From: an uncultured archaeon
Lineage (GTDB): Archaea > Thermoproteota > Nitrososphaeria > Nitrososphaerales > CALBXV01
NCBI GenBank assembly: GCA_937890045.1
Contig: CALBXV010000685.1
Coordinates: 1-12,816, forward strand
Reading direction: 5' to 3'
Length of the DNA: 12,816 nt
Part shown: piece after piece, positions 12,754 through 12,816 of the stretch
How the letters are laid out: each line of letters starts with the position of its first letter
Position numbering within the stretch: position 1 is the stretch's first letter
Program-made: the position numbers and the translations under genes
The notes under the pieces: model-generated
Seen by the model: the letters and a program-made list of their open reading frames with translations, nothing else
Told to the model about the DNA's origin: nothing
Databases searched by the model: none

Positions 12754-12816
12754 TGTTACTCCCTATTTATTTTCTAACAATAAGAATGGTTAATGATTCC
12801 CTTGCCACAAGTTATA

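Overview
The window reads as part of the genome of a tailed double-stranded DNA bacteriophage. It is A+T-rich by eye. Genes are short, overlap by a few bases (often ATGA or TAGTG junctions), and nearly all start behind strong Shine-Dalgarno (SD) sequences of the AAGGAGG type. That fits a phage of a low-GC bacterium, perhaps a Bacillota host, but the host cannot be fixed from this sequence. There are no tRNA or rRNA genes, no CRISPR array, no transposase and no integrase.

Layout. Bases 3-1238 carry the 3' end of one large + strand gene that enters from the left edge, probably a virion or large polyvalent phage protein. Everything else that I can support as coding is on the - strand and reads right to left as a dense early or replication block. 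From right to left this holds: a basic protein (12376-12753); a phage protein with a DnaJ-type zinc finger (11778-12362); four small unknown proteins (10919-11784); an unusual gene-free stretch (10540-10918) packed with inverted repeats; a recombination set made of a Cas4/RecB-like exonuclease, a Rad52-like annealing protein, a ribbon-helix-helix protein, two unknowns and an SSB-like protein ending in DIPF (7717-10539); a second structured gap (7622-7694); a run of tiny proteins, several with Cys-x2-Cys metal sites (5687-7601), split by an intrinsic terminator at 6444-6520; then a DUF932 protein, a D12-class adenine methyltransferase, a DnaB-type helicase, a zinc protein, a RuvC-like resolvase and two small proteins that run tail-to-tail into the + strand gene (1192-5317).

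How it fits together. The exonuclease would make single-stranded ends, the SSB-like protein would coat them, the Rad52-like protein would anneal them, the DnaB helicase would drive forks, and the RuvC-like nuclease would cut the resulting branches before packaging. No polymerase, primase or terminase lies in the window. The methyltransferase probably guards against host restriction, and GATC is strikingly rare here by my hand count.

The most unusual part is 10583-10913. This is a gene-free segment of about 330 bases in which at least eight separate stems can be drawn, including a 15-bp stem with one bulge and a 9-bp long-range stem. I read it as a candidate large structured phage RNA of a class I do not recognise. 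Two smaller RNA-like elements (6431-6532 and 7622-7694) carry G-U wobbles that make sense only on the - strand, which is the transcribed strand there.
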